From Bacilli bacterium (GTDB lineage Bacteria; Bacillota_I; Bacilli_A; RFN20; CAG-449): DNA of 64,000 bases. The position numbers and the translations under genes were made by a program. Below the pieces are notes generated by a model. The model searched no databases, was not told the DNA's origin, and saw only the letters and a list, made by a program, of their open reading frames with translations. This document shows, one piece after another, positions 16,261-24,859 of the stretch (its first letter is position 1; each line of letters starts with the position of its first letter). The stretch covers positions 1 to 64,000 of the forward strand of contig CAAEFC010000043.1 in the NCBI GenBank assembly GCA_900755065.1, read 5' to 3'.

Positions 16261-16782
16261 ATTCAGCCGGTTCAGAAATTCCGCGTCGCGGATATTCTTT
16301 TTGTTCGCCTCGATGTTCAGACGGCATCCCGGATAAATCGAGTAGCAAAGATCAGAGGCGATTTTCGCGTCGCTGACGACGTTTTTGTTCCCGATCAGAA
16401 ACAATTCGTCCGCGATCACCTGAACCCGTTCCGTCAGAAGATAGAGGCGGTAAGGAACAAGGCTCGCTTTTTCCGAAGCCTCTTCGATCCGTTTGGATTC
16501 GCCCGTCCGGAACGCTTCCATCAACGCGGAAAAGGCTCTCGAATCCTCGTCCGCATAGGCATAGGCTTCCTCACGGAACCGATTCAGTTCCTCCTCGAAT
16601 CCTTCCATTTTTTCTTTCAGTGGTTCGTATCCTTTCTTGTCGAGCGTAAAACGGACGACCATCAGGCAAAGCGAACAGGCCAGAGAAAGCGTCATGGCGA
16701 GGGCGCTTCCGCCTCCCGGAACGGATTTCTTCTGCGCCAGAAGTTCGTTGTACTGTCCGATCGTGCGATTTTTGTATTCCAT
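16246..16782 (-). CDS. Cyclodeaminase/cyclohydrolase family (FTCD_C, FchA-like)
   Basis: A 178-residue all-helical protein with SVPGGGSALAMTLSLACSL at 20-38, the folate-binding signature of formiminotetrahydrofolate cyclodeaminase and methenyl-THF cyclohydrolase (FchA), and NKNVVSDAKIASDL near 132. The usual DxxAF segment is DSRAF. It should act on one-carbon folates in the cytoplasm. AGGGGATTGC precedes the ATG. No other folate or histidine-degradation gene is adjacent, so which activity applies is open. Confidence 0.85.
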   Translation of the reverse strand: MEYKNRTIGQYNELLAQKKSVPGGGSALAMTLSLACSLCLMVVRFTLDKKGYEPLKEKMEGFEEELNRFREEAYAYADEDSRAFSALMEAFRTGESKRIEEASEKASLVPYRLYLLTERVQVIADELFLIGNKNVVSDAKIASDLCYSIYPGCRLNIEANKKNIRDAEFLNRLNSILE

Positions 16783-16848
16783 GCAATCCCCTTTCCTCTT
16801 AAAAAAATCAGTTTTTGGTTTTTTTTATTATAACAAAAAATCATTCTG

Positions 16849-16877
16849 TTGTATAATATTCAAGAAACTTTTATAAT
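16849..16877 (+). promoter_or_regulatory. Promoter for the 16902 membrane-protein gene
   Basis: TTGTAT (16849-16854), 17 bases, TATAAT (16872-16877), 24 bases before the ATG. Confidence 0.65.
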
Positions 16878-16901
16878 AGGAAAAAACGAAAGGAGTCCAT
16901 T

Positions 16902-17417
16902 ATGTTCAAATCGAAAAGCAAACTATCTTTGGTCATCGGACTGACGGCTGTTTTGACGATTCTCTTCGCATTGGTTTTCCCGGCCGTCTGTCTGGAAACG
17001 CAAACGCACAACGCATCGGATTACACCTATATTTTCGGCTTTACTTCGATCTTCGGAGGCACGATCGTACCGAAAGGCTCGAACATGATCTGCACGTTGC
17101 ATTTCAACGTCGGCGCATTCATGGGATTGCTCTTTCTTCTTCTCGGCGCGATCCTGGTCGTCGTCTTCGATAAACAGATTTCCTCCTATGTGTTCGGAAT
17201 CCTTCTCTTTTTGACCTCGTTGCTCCTTTCCGCGTTCAACCTTCGTCTGATCAACGATACCAACGGATTCATTTCCGGTTTCACGCCTTACGTTTATACC
17301 GCGTTCGGGACTTACGTTACCATCGCCCTGTGCGCTTTGCTCATCGTTCTGTGCGCCTCCAACATCTACATCATCCGTTCGGAAAGAAGCCGGTCGCACC
17401 GAAGAAAATCGCGTTGA
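16902..17417 (+). CDS. Four-helix membrane protein, unknown
   Basis: A 171-residue protein with four hydrophobic helices (about 9-30, 68-90, 95-115 and 135-160) and a short extracytoplasmic loop after the first. It ends in a basic tail (RSERSRSHRRKSR) that fixes the C-terminus inside. The family is not recognised. GAAAGGAG lies before the ATG. It has its own promoter and terminator, so it is monocistronic. Confidence 0.75.
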   Translation: MFKSKSKLSLVIGLTAVLTILFALVFPAVCLETQTHNASDYTYIFGFTSIFGGTIVPKGSNMICTLHFNVGAFMGLLFLLLGAILVVVFDKQISSYVFGILLFLTSLLLSAFNLRLINDTNGFISGFTPYVYTAFGTYVTIALCALLIVLCASNIYIIRSERSRSHRRKSR

Positions 17418-17460
17418 TTGCTTTCCTTTTACGCGCTTCTTTTTGAGAAATAATTGACAT

Positions 17461-17494
17461 AAAATTGATTTTTGACGAAAAAATCAATTTTTTT
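17461..17494 (+). terminator. Terminator of the 16902 gene
   Basis: AAATTGATTTTT pairs with AAAAAATCAATTT around GACG, followed by a T-run. Confidence 0.75.
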
Positions 17495-17670
17495 AATTTA
17501 GTTAATTATTACCCTTTTTCGCCTCTTTTCGAGGAATTTTGACAATTTTTGCTTTTTCTTTCGGTCACGAGACGCCAAAAAATCCCAAAAATGTCGTTTT
17601 CCTTGTCAAGTTTTATTTTCCGAAACAAACCTAATATGATATATTTTGGCGTGGAGGAAAAAACAAAAAA

Positions 17671-19788
17671 ATGAAAAAATCCAAAAAATCACTTATTCTA
17701 AGCGGCTTCTTGCTTTTGTCCGCGCTGTCGTTATCCGCCTGCGGCGGTAGCAAAACTCCGTCCGACTCTGCATCGTCCGTTCAGAACGGAAGTTCTTCCG
17801 TCAGTTCAAACGAAACTTCTTCGTCCGTCAGTTCGGAAACGTCGTCTTCTTCAAGCGAAACGTACGAAACGATCACCGTCGCCGAAGCCTTGGCTTTATG
17901 CGGAGACACTCCGGGCTATACTTCTACCGATCGTTATTATATCCGTGCGACGGTCAAATCGATCGACAACGCCAACTACGGCGCGATGACGATCTACGAT
18001 TCCACCGGAGAAATCTCTGTTTACGGCACCTACGGTAAAGACGGCGTCGACGGCTATGCCGCTTTGGAATCCAAACCGGTCGCCGGAGACGAGGTCTTGC
18101 TTTCCTGCATCTTGCAGAATTACCAAGGCAATAAAGAAGTCAAAAGCGGTTGGATCATCGAATTCACGCACAACGACCCGGTTTACGACGAAAAAGACTA
18201 TGAAACGATGACGATCGCCGCGGCGCGCGATGCCGTGGCCGATAAAAAAGTCAAGGTCTCGGGCGTCGTCGCCCGGATCACCTACGCCAACGGACACAAG
18301 GCCAGCGGGTTCTATCTCGTCGACAGTACGGGTTCGATCTACGTCTACGATTCTCAGATCGCGCCGCAGGTGAGCGTCGGAAATACGATCACGATCGCGG
18401 CAAGCAAAACGTTCTACGTGCTGGAAACCGAAAAAGAGTACGCCGAGCAATACGGCTATACGGGTTGCTGTCAGTTAAGCGAAGGCATTCTCATCGAAAA
18501 CGATAAGGGAAATACCGCTTACGATACCTCCTGGATTCAGGAAAAGACGATCAAAGAAATCGTCGAAACGCCGGTCAGCGAGAATGTCACGACGACCATC
18601 TACAAAACCACCGCGCTTTTAAGCAAAAAAGAGGGAACCGGTTTCGTCAATTACTACTTCAACGATCTCGACGGAACGACGGGAAGTTACGTTTACACGC
18701 AATGCAACGGTTCGGACTTCGACTGGCTCGACGAATTCGACGGAAAAATCGTGACGGCTTATCTTTCCCCGATCAACGCCAAATCCACGGTTTCCGGTTG
18801 CCTGTTCCGTTTTCAGCCGATCACGGTCATCGACGAATCGTACACGTTTGATCTCTCCGGCACGGCGAAATTCATCGTCGATTATTACGCAAAAGATCAA
18901 TTCCTCACCCATTACACCGGCGATCCGGTGAAAGAACTGATCACCTCCGTCTCTTCGGAACTGCTCGGATTTGAAAACGCGACGATTTCCTACTCTTCCG
19001 ACAATACGGACGTCGTTTACTTTGAAGAAGTCGACGGAAAAACGATTCTGCATACCAAGGACGTCGGTGTAGCGGAAATTACCATTTCCGGAACCTATTC
19101 CACGTATGAAAGTTATACCGAAACGCTCTCTATCCGCGTCAGCACGAACGAAGACGTCGAAGCGCTGACGGTCAGCGAAGCGATCACTTCTCCGGTCGGA
19201 GACGAAATCACCGTGCGCGGCATCGTCGGACCGTCTCTGGTCAACAAAGTCGGATTCTATCTGATCGACGAAACCGGCGCGATCGCCGTTCAGGTTTCCG
19301 ACGAAGTGATGAGTCTTCTCGCTTTGGGCAACGAAGTCGTCATCAAGGGAACCCGCGCGCACCGCGAAGGCACCAGCGAAAGCATGTTCGGCCAGTCCTA
19401 TATCGACAATCCGACGATTGTCGACAACAAATACGGAAACAACGACTATTCGACCCAGTCGTTCGATACGGGCAAAACCCTCGCGGACTTGCTCACGCTC
19501 GACTCTTCGATCGATCAGACGACGCAGGTTTATACGATTCAGGCTCAGGTCAAATTCATCGAAACCGCCTATTACAGCAACGCCTACCTCACGGACGGAA
19601 CGAACGACTTCCAGTTGTATACCAGTTCCGGTTCCCAGTACAGTTGGCTGAAAGATTACGGCGAAGCCACGCTGACCGTGGAAGTCGCCATCGTCAACTG
19701 GAACGGAAAAGCGCATAAACTGGCTCTTCTCTCCGTTACCGACGAATCGGGTGTCAAAACGTACAATACGCACAATTTTTCCAAGTAA
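17671..19788 (+). CDS. Secreted lipoprotein with repeated OB-fold domains
   Basis: A 705-residue lipoprotein. A signal peptide ends in the lipobox LSAC with the lipidated Cys at about 24, then a Ser-rich linker to about 62. Four or five OB-fold-like modules follow, each with a strand pattern such as KVKVSGVVARITYANGHK then GFYLVDSTGSIYVYD, and again near residue 515 (EITVRGIVGPSLVNKVGFYL). A BIG2-like domain (ISYSSDNTDVVYFEE, about 435-495) sits between them. There is no nuclease or other catalytic motif. Similar OB modules occur in exported nucleases and DNA-binding lipoproteins, so extracellular nucleic-acid or glycan binding is possible. GGAGG lies 13 bases before the ATG, an unusually long spacing. 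Confidence 0.82.
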   Translation: MKKSKKSLILSGFLLLSALSLSACGGSKTPSDSASSVQNGSSSVSSNETSSSVSSETSSSSSETYETITVAEALALCGDTPGYTSTDRYYIRATVKSIDNANYGAMTIYDSTGEISVYGTYGKDGVDGYAALESKPVAGDEVLLSCILQNYQGNKEVKSGWIIEFTHNDPVYDEKDYETMTIAAARDAVADKKVKVSGVVARITYANGHKASGFYLVDSTGSIYVYDSQIAPQVSVGNTITIAASKTFYVLETEKEYAEQYGYTGCCQLSEGILIENDKGNTAYDTSWIQEKTIKEIVETPVSENVTTTIYKTTALLSKKEGTGFVNYYFNDLDGTTGSYVYTQCNGSDFDWLDEFDGKIVTAYLSPINAKSTVSGCLFRFQPITVIDESYTFDLSGTAKFIVDYYAKDQFLTHYTGDPVKELITSVSSELLGFENATISYSSDNTDVVYFEEVDGKTILHTKDVGVAEITISGTYSTYESYTETLSIRVSTNEDVEALTVSEAITSPVGDEITVRGIVGPSLVNKVGFYLIDETGAIAVQVSDEVMSLLALGNEVVIKGTRAHREGTSESMFGQSYIDNPTIVDNKYGNNDYSTQSFDTGKTLADLLTLDSSIDQTTQVYTIQAQVKFIETAYYSNAYLTDGTNDFQLYTSSGSQYSWLKDYGEATLTVEVAIVNWNGKAHKLALLSVTDESGVKTYNTHNFSK

Positions 19789-19802
19789 TCGGTAAGCATT
19801 CA

Positions 19803-19832
19803 AAAGGATCGGCAATGTCCGATCCTTTTTTC
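19803..19832 (+). terminator. Terminator of the OB-fold lipoprotein gene
   Basis: GGATCGG and CCGATCC pair around a short loop and are followed by TTTTTT. Confidence 0.85.
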
Positions 19833-19975
19833 GTCCGCGAATACCGCTTCTATTTTAAGTTTTCCTTCACAAAGACGGACCTTTTTTCTATCCTTTTTCA
19901 AGAGGCTAAAAACGCGCTAAGACAACACTTTGAGACCTTGTTATCCTGTTTGCTTTTCAAGTGATTTCGACTGTT

Positions 19976-21157
19976 TTACAGACTCTTCATCATCAAAAAA
20001 TCTTTTAACCTGATATGCTTCACAACGCTCGTCGAATAGTCAATATCGTCATTTGTGATGATGATTTTTTGGGAAAGATTATCGATATGCTTAAATGCGT
20101 TAAACTCTCTTTGATAGGCTTTTTCTTCGGCTACACTGTAAGCCACTTGCACATAGTATTGCTTTGCATCTTTATTTGCCAGAAAGTCTATTTCCTTGCC
20201 GTTGTTGTGGTATACATATACTTTATATCCCATGTAAATCAACTCGTTATAAACGATATTTTCAAGGTTATGCGTAAGGTCAAAACGATTGTTCATGCAA
20301 CGAATAGAATTGAAACAAACATCTGCATTATAAATTTTAGAATAATACGCAAGTTCTTTTTTCGTTTTAGGGGAATAGGGTTTTACCGACTCGATGATGT
20401 ACGCTTCTTCCAGGTAGCCAAGATATTTCATTATCGTATTGACCGAACAATCCGTATGTTCTTGCCTGATATAGTCGCGAATAGAGTTTGCAGAGAAAAT
20501 ACGGCTATTGTTACGCAAAATGAAATTCACCAAACTTTTAAAGAGACTTTCTTTGCGTATCTTGTATCGTCTGATTAAGTCATTGATAACGATTGTATCG
20601 TCCAGATCATTCAAATAGCGGCTCTGTGCTTCGGAAGAATCAAACTCAAATCGTTTAGGGAACCCACCCCAAACCAGATAGTCGGTAACCGAGACTTCTT
20701 TTCCAAGTTCCTTGCCATACTCGACGATTTCCTTATAAACGAAGGGCCGGATACGGAACGCAACATATCTGCCCGACAATTCTTTTGTAAATTCGCCCGA
20801 TAAAAGTTTGGAATTTGAACCTGTAATAAACAAAGAGTATTGATAAAGTCTTAATGTTTTACATGCGTCTTGCCAACCGTCGAGCGTTTGGATCTCATCA
20901 AAGAACAGATAGCATTTCCCCTCTTTTTTGTTTTCTTCTACAAAGGAAATCAATGTATCGGCGTTTGTTATGTTCGCGGATACTTTTTTGTCTTCAAAGT
21001 TCAGATAAAGAATATTATTTGTCTTTTCCGCTATTTCTTTAATGATTTGCTCCATAATGACCGATTTACCGCATCTACGGATTCCCGTAATGATTTTAAT
21101 TAAATCGGACTCATAAAAGGGACGTACTTGTTCGATATAGTGTTCTCTTTGAATCAT
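19976..21157 (-). CDS. AAA_14 / DUF4143 ATPase (copy 1)
   Basis: About 393 residues. The N-terminal AAA_14 ATPase has Walker A GIRRCGKS, Walker B CYLFFDEIQ and the sensor TGSNSKLL. The C-terminal DUF4143 domain ends with a restriction-nuclease-like fold whose core reads EIDFLANKDAKQYYVQVAY. The family is widespread in gut bacteria and archaea and its role is unproven. The start at 21157 is set by GAGGTG 8 bases upstream; in-frame GTG/ATG codons at 21161-21166 overlap that site. It is only distantly related to the copy at 41598. Confidence 0.88.
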   Translation of the reverse strand: MIQREHYIEQVRPFYESDLIKIITGIRRCGKSVIMEQIIKEIAEKTNNILYLNFEDKKVSANITNADTLISFVEENKKEGKCYLFFDEIQTLDGWQDACKTLRLYQYSLFITGSNSKLLSGEFTKELSGRYVAFRIRPFVYKEIVEYGKELGKEVSVTDYLVWGGFPKRFEFDSSEAQSRYLNDLDDTIVINDLIRRYKIRKESLFKSLVNFILRNNSRIFSANSIRDYIRQEHTDCSVNTIMKYLGYLEEAYIIESVKPYSPKTKKELAYYSKIYNADVCFNSIRCMNNRFDLTHNLENIVYNELIYMGYKVYVYHNNGKEIDFLANKDAKQYYVQVAYSVAEEKAYQREFNAFKHIDNLSQKIIITNDDIDYSTSVVKHIRLKDFLMMKSL

Positions 21158-21173
21158 CTTCATCACCTCAACG

Positions 21174-21236
21174 ATATTATACTGAAAATTTTTGCGTTTG
21201 TTAATATTTTTATTCAGTTATACTGAAAGATTTTTG
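21174..21236. repeat. Direct repeat upstream of the AAA_14 gene
   Basis: TATACTGAAAATTTTTG (about 21177-21194) and TATACTGAAAGATTTTTG (about 21219-21236) are near-identical, co-oriented and about 42 bases apart, in the AT-rich leader of the ATPase gene. They are candidate operator sites or may include promoter elements. Confidence 0.5.
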
Positions 21237-21453
21237 AATTTTATGAAAATTGTTCACTATTTGACTGATGAGAGAAAAAAGGGAACTACACATTTTTACT
21301 TTGAAAGATAAAAATGAGTTTAAAAGGCGATTCAAAGCAGAATACTTTAAAAATTTCCGATGAACAGGTATTCCGCTCAATCCCGGAATTCCGATTATAT
21401 GGATAAGTTTCAGGAAAGCCTGAATCGGTGTCGTGAAAAACCGACGATTTTTT

Positions 21454-21864
21454 TCACAGAATGCATTCCAACGATCTTCCCAATTCTTTTACCGATCCGA
21501 TCAGAACCGATATCTTTCCCGCGATATCCTGAATCAGGGGATTGGCTTTGATTCTCGCGTCCTTTTCGTAGGCGAAGAGTTCCAGACTCTTGTTCAGATT
21601 GATCAGGCACCGTCTCAGATAAAGTTCCTTGATATTGTCGACGCGGACTTTCGTAAAATAATTGGCGTTCAGCGACTCGCTGAAAAGATTCATCGATTTC
21701 TTGAACAGCACGAGCGACGTCTTATAGTAATAGAATTCGCGTTCGACTGCATCTTTCAACATCGGATCGTTTGACAGACATTTGAAAAGCGAATTGATGA
21801 AACGATACTGCTCTTTCAGAGAATGATAGAGCCAATTGATTTTGAGTAAGACCGGATTATTCAT
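21454..21864 (-). CDS. Hypothetical helical protein, 136 aa
   Basis: Not recognised. It is predicted largely alpha-helical and soluble (INWLYHSLKEQYRFINSLFK, then KELYLRRCLINLNKSLELFA), with no signal peptide or catalytic motif. Its start overlaps the end of the SGNH-like lipoprotein gene by 8 bases, so it is the last member of the murA-lipoprotein operon. A structural or partner role is possible but unproven. Confidence 0.7.
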   Translation of the reverse strand: MNNPVLLKINWLYHSLKEQYRFINSLFKCLSNDPMLKDAVEREFYYYKTSLVLFKKSMNLFSESLNANYFTKVRVDNIKELYLRRCLINLNKSLELFAYEKDARIKANPLIQDIAGKISVLIGSVKELGRSLECIL

Positions 21865-22483
21865 ACTGCGCGATCGTCTCCGTCAGTTTTTCAAGACCGT
21901 TGTCATCGAAACAGTTGAACGACTCGATGTTGGACGAACAAGCCGAGATGTCGATATATCGACATCGATTTTCCTCGCAAACCTCTTCGATGCAACGATT
22001 GAAGAGGTCCAATCCCAATGTCAAATCGTCGTAAAAAAGCCGTCCGCTCTTCTCATAGGGGTGGTAAAGCGAAAAAATCAGAATCGTTGCCTCTTCGTTG
22101 TAACTACGGATCGCGTCGACGATATGCACCAGATTCATTTCAAACAATTCCAGCGTGGAAGAATGGTAACGGAACACCAGATCGCCGTTTTCCAATCCGA
22201 CGTTTTTCAGAAGGTCGTACATTCCCACGGAAAGAAAGAGTTTCCGACTCTTTCGGATCGTATCCCCGATCTTTTTTCGGCTGTCGTAAGAATATCCGTT
22301 GGATTCGATCAGGTGAAGCAAGGTTTTGGAGTCGATTTTCTTGAAAGTGAAATCAAGGCCGATTTCCGTATCGGACAGATCGAGATTTCCTATGGAATTC
22401 CCGAGAAAATCGACGTTTTCCCGTCGCGAACAAGAACAGAGAAAAAGCGAAAGGATCAACAGCCATTTTCCCGTTTTTTTCAT
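21857..22483 (-). CDS. SGNH-hydrolase-like lipoprotein with degenerate active site
   Basis: A 208-residue protein with a lipoprotein signal (LLILSLFLCSCS, Cys at about 16 or 18). The rest follows the layout of small GDSL/SGNH lipoproteins of Bacillota: DFLGNSIGNL in place of block I GDS, FLSVGMYDLLKN in place of the GxND block, and FNCFDDNGLEKL in place of the final DxxHP block. Only the Ser of block I remains; Asn and His are lost. It is probably an inactive binding protein, if the assignment is right. The ATG overlaps the murA stop as ATGA. Confidence 0.6.
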   Translation of the reverse strand: MKKTGKWLLILSLFLCSCSRRENVDFLGNSIGNLDLSDTEIGLDFTFKKIDSKTLLHLIESNGYSYDSRKKIGDTIRKSRKLFLSVGMYDLLKNVGLENGDLVFRYHSSTLELFEMNLVHIVDAIRSYNEEATILIFSLYHPYEKSGRLFYDDLTLGLDLFNRCIEEVCEENRCRYIDISACSSNIESFNCFDDNGLEKLTETIAQYE

Positions 22484-23724
22484 TTTTCGATCCTCCGGAT
22501 AAGTACGTTCAGATTGCCCAGTTTATCGAGAATGCCTTCATAACCGCGGATCAGATATCCGTAGCCAGATATGCGCTGCGGTTTTCCCGAAATCAGACCG
22601 GCCAGAATCAGACTCATCGTTCCGCGCAGATCCTTTCCTTCCATGACCGACGATTCAAAATGAGAAAACGGAAAGATGACGATCTGATGATGAACGACTT
22701 TGATTTTCGCACCGATCTTTTTCAGTTCGTCGACATAGGCGTTTCTGTCGGGATAAACGGTATCTTCGATGATGCAGATCTTTCGGTTGAGAAGAAGAAA
22801 GGCGCAAAGCAAAGGTCCGAGATCCGTCGGCATTTCCGGGTCGGGTCCCAAGACAAGATGAACCGGTTCACTGACCGGAGACGGTCTGACCAGAAGATAT
22901 TCTTTTCCGTACGTATACCGGATATGCACCCGGTCAAAAAAAGACAGAAGCGCGCGAAGATCCGCGCCTTCGGTGTTCAGAATCAGGACTTTTCCGACCC
23001 CGGCGCCGATCAAAGCAAACGTGCCGATTTCAATGCGATCCGGACGGATCCGGAAACGATTGGAATAAAAGTTCATCTTTCCGTGTACGATCAAAACGTC
23101 TCGCCCGATCTCGATCCAGGCCCCTTTGGCATTTAAAAATTCAATCACTTCCCGAACCTCGAAATCCAGAGAAGGATGCCGAATGAAGGAAACCGCATCG
23201 ACCTGACAGGCCAGAAAAAGCGCGTTGATGGTCGCGCCGACGCTTCGAAGCGGAAAATCGATTTCGCCCCCGTGCAGGCGTTTCCAAGAAAAGCGGAGAA
23301 CGTCTTCGTCGGTTTCTATGTCGATGCCGAAACTCCGGATTGCCGCGAAATGCAGATCGATCGGCCTTTTCTGAAAGGAACAGCCGCCCGGATAGGTGAA
23401 CGTCAGCGTCGGATGCTGAGGAAGCAAAGCCCCCAGAAGATAGTAGGAAGCGCGAAGTTTTTTGATCGCTTCAAAAGGCATTTCGCAAACGGACATCCCC
23501 TCGGTATTCAGGCGGAGATGATTGTCTTTGAAATCGATCTGAACGTGGAATTCGCCGAGAATATGCAATAAAATGCGAACATCGGAAATATCCGGAACGT
23601 TTTCAAGGAGCGTGATTCCTTTTCCTAACAGCGATCCGACGATTAAGGGTAAAGCGATGTTTTTTGAACCCGATGCGGCGACAATTCCCTCAGGTTGACT
23701 TTCTTTCAGTTCCAGGTATTCCAT
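22480..23724 (-). CDS. murA: UDP-N-acetylglucosamine 1-carboxyvinyltransferase
   Basis: A 414-residue EPSP-synthase-fold enzyme for the first committed step of peptidoglycan synthesis. Key residues are visible: Lys21-Asn22 in SGSKNIALP, the fosfomycin-target Cys115 in YPGGCSFQKRPIDLH, the Asp of EMPTDLGPLLCAF and the C-terminal RGYEGILDKL. The start at 23724 has no clear Shine-Dalgarno sequence. It may be a second, diverged MurA, since many Bacillota have two. It lies upstream of the SGNH-like lipoprotein with a 4-base overlap and 66 bases after a GT2 gene, suggesting an envelope cluster. Confidence 0.88.
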   Translation of the reverse strand: MEYLELKESQPEGIVAASGSKNIALPLIVGSLLGKGITLLENVPDISDVRILLHILGEFHVQIDFKDNHLRLNTEGMSVCEMPFEAIKKLRASYYLLGALLPQHPTLTFTYPGGCSFQKRPIDLHFAAIRSFGIDIETDEDVLRFSWKRLHGGEIDFPLRSVGATINALFLACQVDAVSFIRHPSLDFEVREVIEFLNAKGAWIEIGRDVLIVHGKMNFYSNRFRIRPDRIEIGTFALIGAGVGKVLILNTEGADLRALLSFFDRVHIRYTYGKEYLLVRPSPVSEPVHLVLGPDPEMPTDLGPLLCAFLLLNRKICIIEDTVYPDRNAYVDELKKIGAKIKVVHHQIVIFPFSHFESSVMEGKDLRGTMSLILAGLISGKPQRISGYGYLIRGYEGILDKLGNLNVLIRRIEK

Positions 23725-23790
23725 GTTTATCACTTAAAAATATGATAAACAGGGCGCTTTTATGATTCACGCGGATAAGCCGGACTACTT

Positions 23791-24744
23791 TTATTTGATT
23801 TCTTCTTCGATGATATACACCGGACGGTTCTGACTGTCGATCATGATCCGCGCGATATATTCGCCGATGATGCCCAAAGAAAGCAGGATAACCGCCAGGG
23901 AAAGAAAAATGCAAAGGACGATCGTCAGCGTCGAAAAGCCGAATCCGTCCATGAAACCATGCGAAGAGCAGAGGTGAATCAGGTAAAGGATCAGATCGAG
24001 AATCAGTCCGGCGCCGCTGAAAAAGCCGATGATTAAAGACAGATTCAGCGACCACTTCAACGGAGAAACCGAACTGGATACGATGCTGTCTCCGGCCAAA
24101 GTAAACATCGATTTGTAGTTGTAATGCGTTTCGCCTTTCGGACGTTTCGCACGAACGAATTCAACCGTTCCGGTTTTGAAACCGGCAAACGGAACGAGAA
24201 CCCGAAAAACCCGGTTTTTTTCCGGCAAAGCGTTGATGATGTCGACGACTTCCCGATCCATCAGGCGGAAATTCCCCACGTTTTCCGGAACCTTGATCTT
24301 TCCGGACATCTTTGCAATCACTTTATAATAGGCTTCCGCGGTCTTCCTTTTCAGAAAGGAATCCGACTTCCGATCCACGCGCTTGGCATTGACCACTTTA
24401 TAGCCTTTTTTATACTCTTTCAGTAAGTCCAGAATCACTTCCGGCGGATCTTGAAGATCGGCGTCCATGACGATCATCACGTCGCCCTCGGCGCATTTGA
24501 ATCCCGCCGCGACGGCCGCTTCGTGTCCGAAATTTCTCGAAAAAGACACGATATGGATATTCCGGTTGCTTTTCCGGTACTCTTTCAGCAATTCCAGTGT
24601 GCGGTCTTTCGAGCCGTCGTTGACGCAGACGATCTCTTTATTGTAATCGGTGATCTGATCCAGCACTTCGTTGATTTTTTCAAAAAACAGCGGGATCATT
24701 TCTTCTTCATTGTACATCGGTACGATCAAAGATAATTTTTTCAT
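23791..24744 (-). CDS. Polyprenyl-phosphate glycosyltransferase (GT2, GtrB/DPM1-like)
   Basis: A 317-residue enzyme that moves a sugar from a nucleotide donor to undecaprenyl phosphate on the inner face of the membrane. The GT2 domain shows VPMYNEEEMI, VNDGSKDRT, FSRNFGHEAAVAAGF and the hallmark DADLQDPPE at about 95-103. Two C-terminal membrane helices (about 232-260 and 270-296) precede an EYIARIMIDSQNRPVYIIEE tail. GAGGTGTAAAT lies before the ATG. A promoter is at 24768-24795. It leads the run with murA and the lipoprotein; the linked sugar is unknown. Confidence 0.92.
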   Translation of the reverse strand: MKKLSLIVPMYNEEEMIPLFFEKINEVLDQITDYNKEIVCVNDGSKDRTLELLKEYRKSNRNIHIVSFSRNFGHEAAVAAGFKCAEGDVMIVMDADLQDPPEVILDLLKEYKKGYKVVNAKRVDRKSDSFLKRKTAEAYYKVIAKMSGKIKVPENVGNFRLMDREVVDIINALPEKNRVFRVLVPFAGFKTGTVEFVRAKRPKGETHYNYKSMFTLAGDSIVSSSVSPLKWSLNLSLIIGFFSGAGLILDLILYLIHLCSSHGFMDGFGFSTLTIVLCIFLSLAVILLSLGIIGEYIARIMIDSQNRPVYIIEEEIK

Positions 24745-24767
24745 ATTTACACCTCATCGATGCTATA

Positions 24768-24795
24768 ATTATAACACGAATAAACGAAAAACCAA
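24768..24795 (-). promoter_or_regulatory. Promoter for the GT2-murA cluster
   Basis: TTGGTT (24790-24795), a 16-base spacer and TATAAT (24768-24773) on the minus strand, 24 bases before the GT2 ATG. Confidence 0.7.
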
Positions 24796-24859
24796 CCTAT
24801 TGATTATTTCAATTAAAATCCAAATATGATAAACTTAGATATCAAGAGAGGTAATGGCT

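Noticed and set aside
18619..19815. A 398-codon minus-strand frame opposite the OB-fold lipoprotein
   Set aside because: It is a shadow frame; the lipoprotein has a clear lipobox and terminator on the plus strand.
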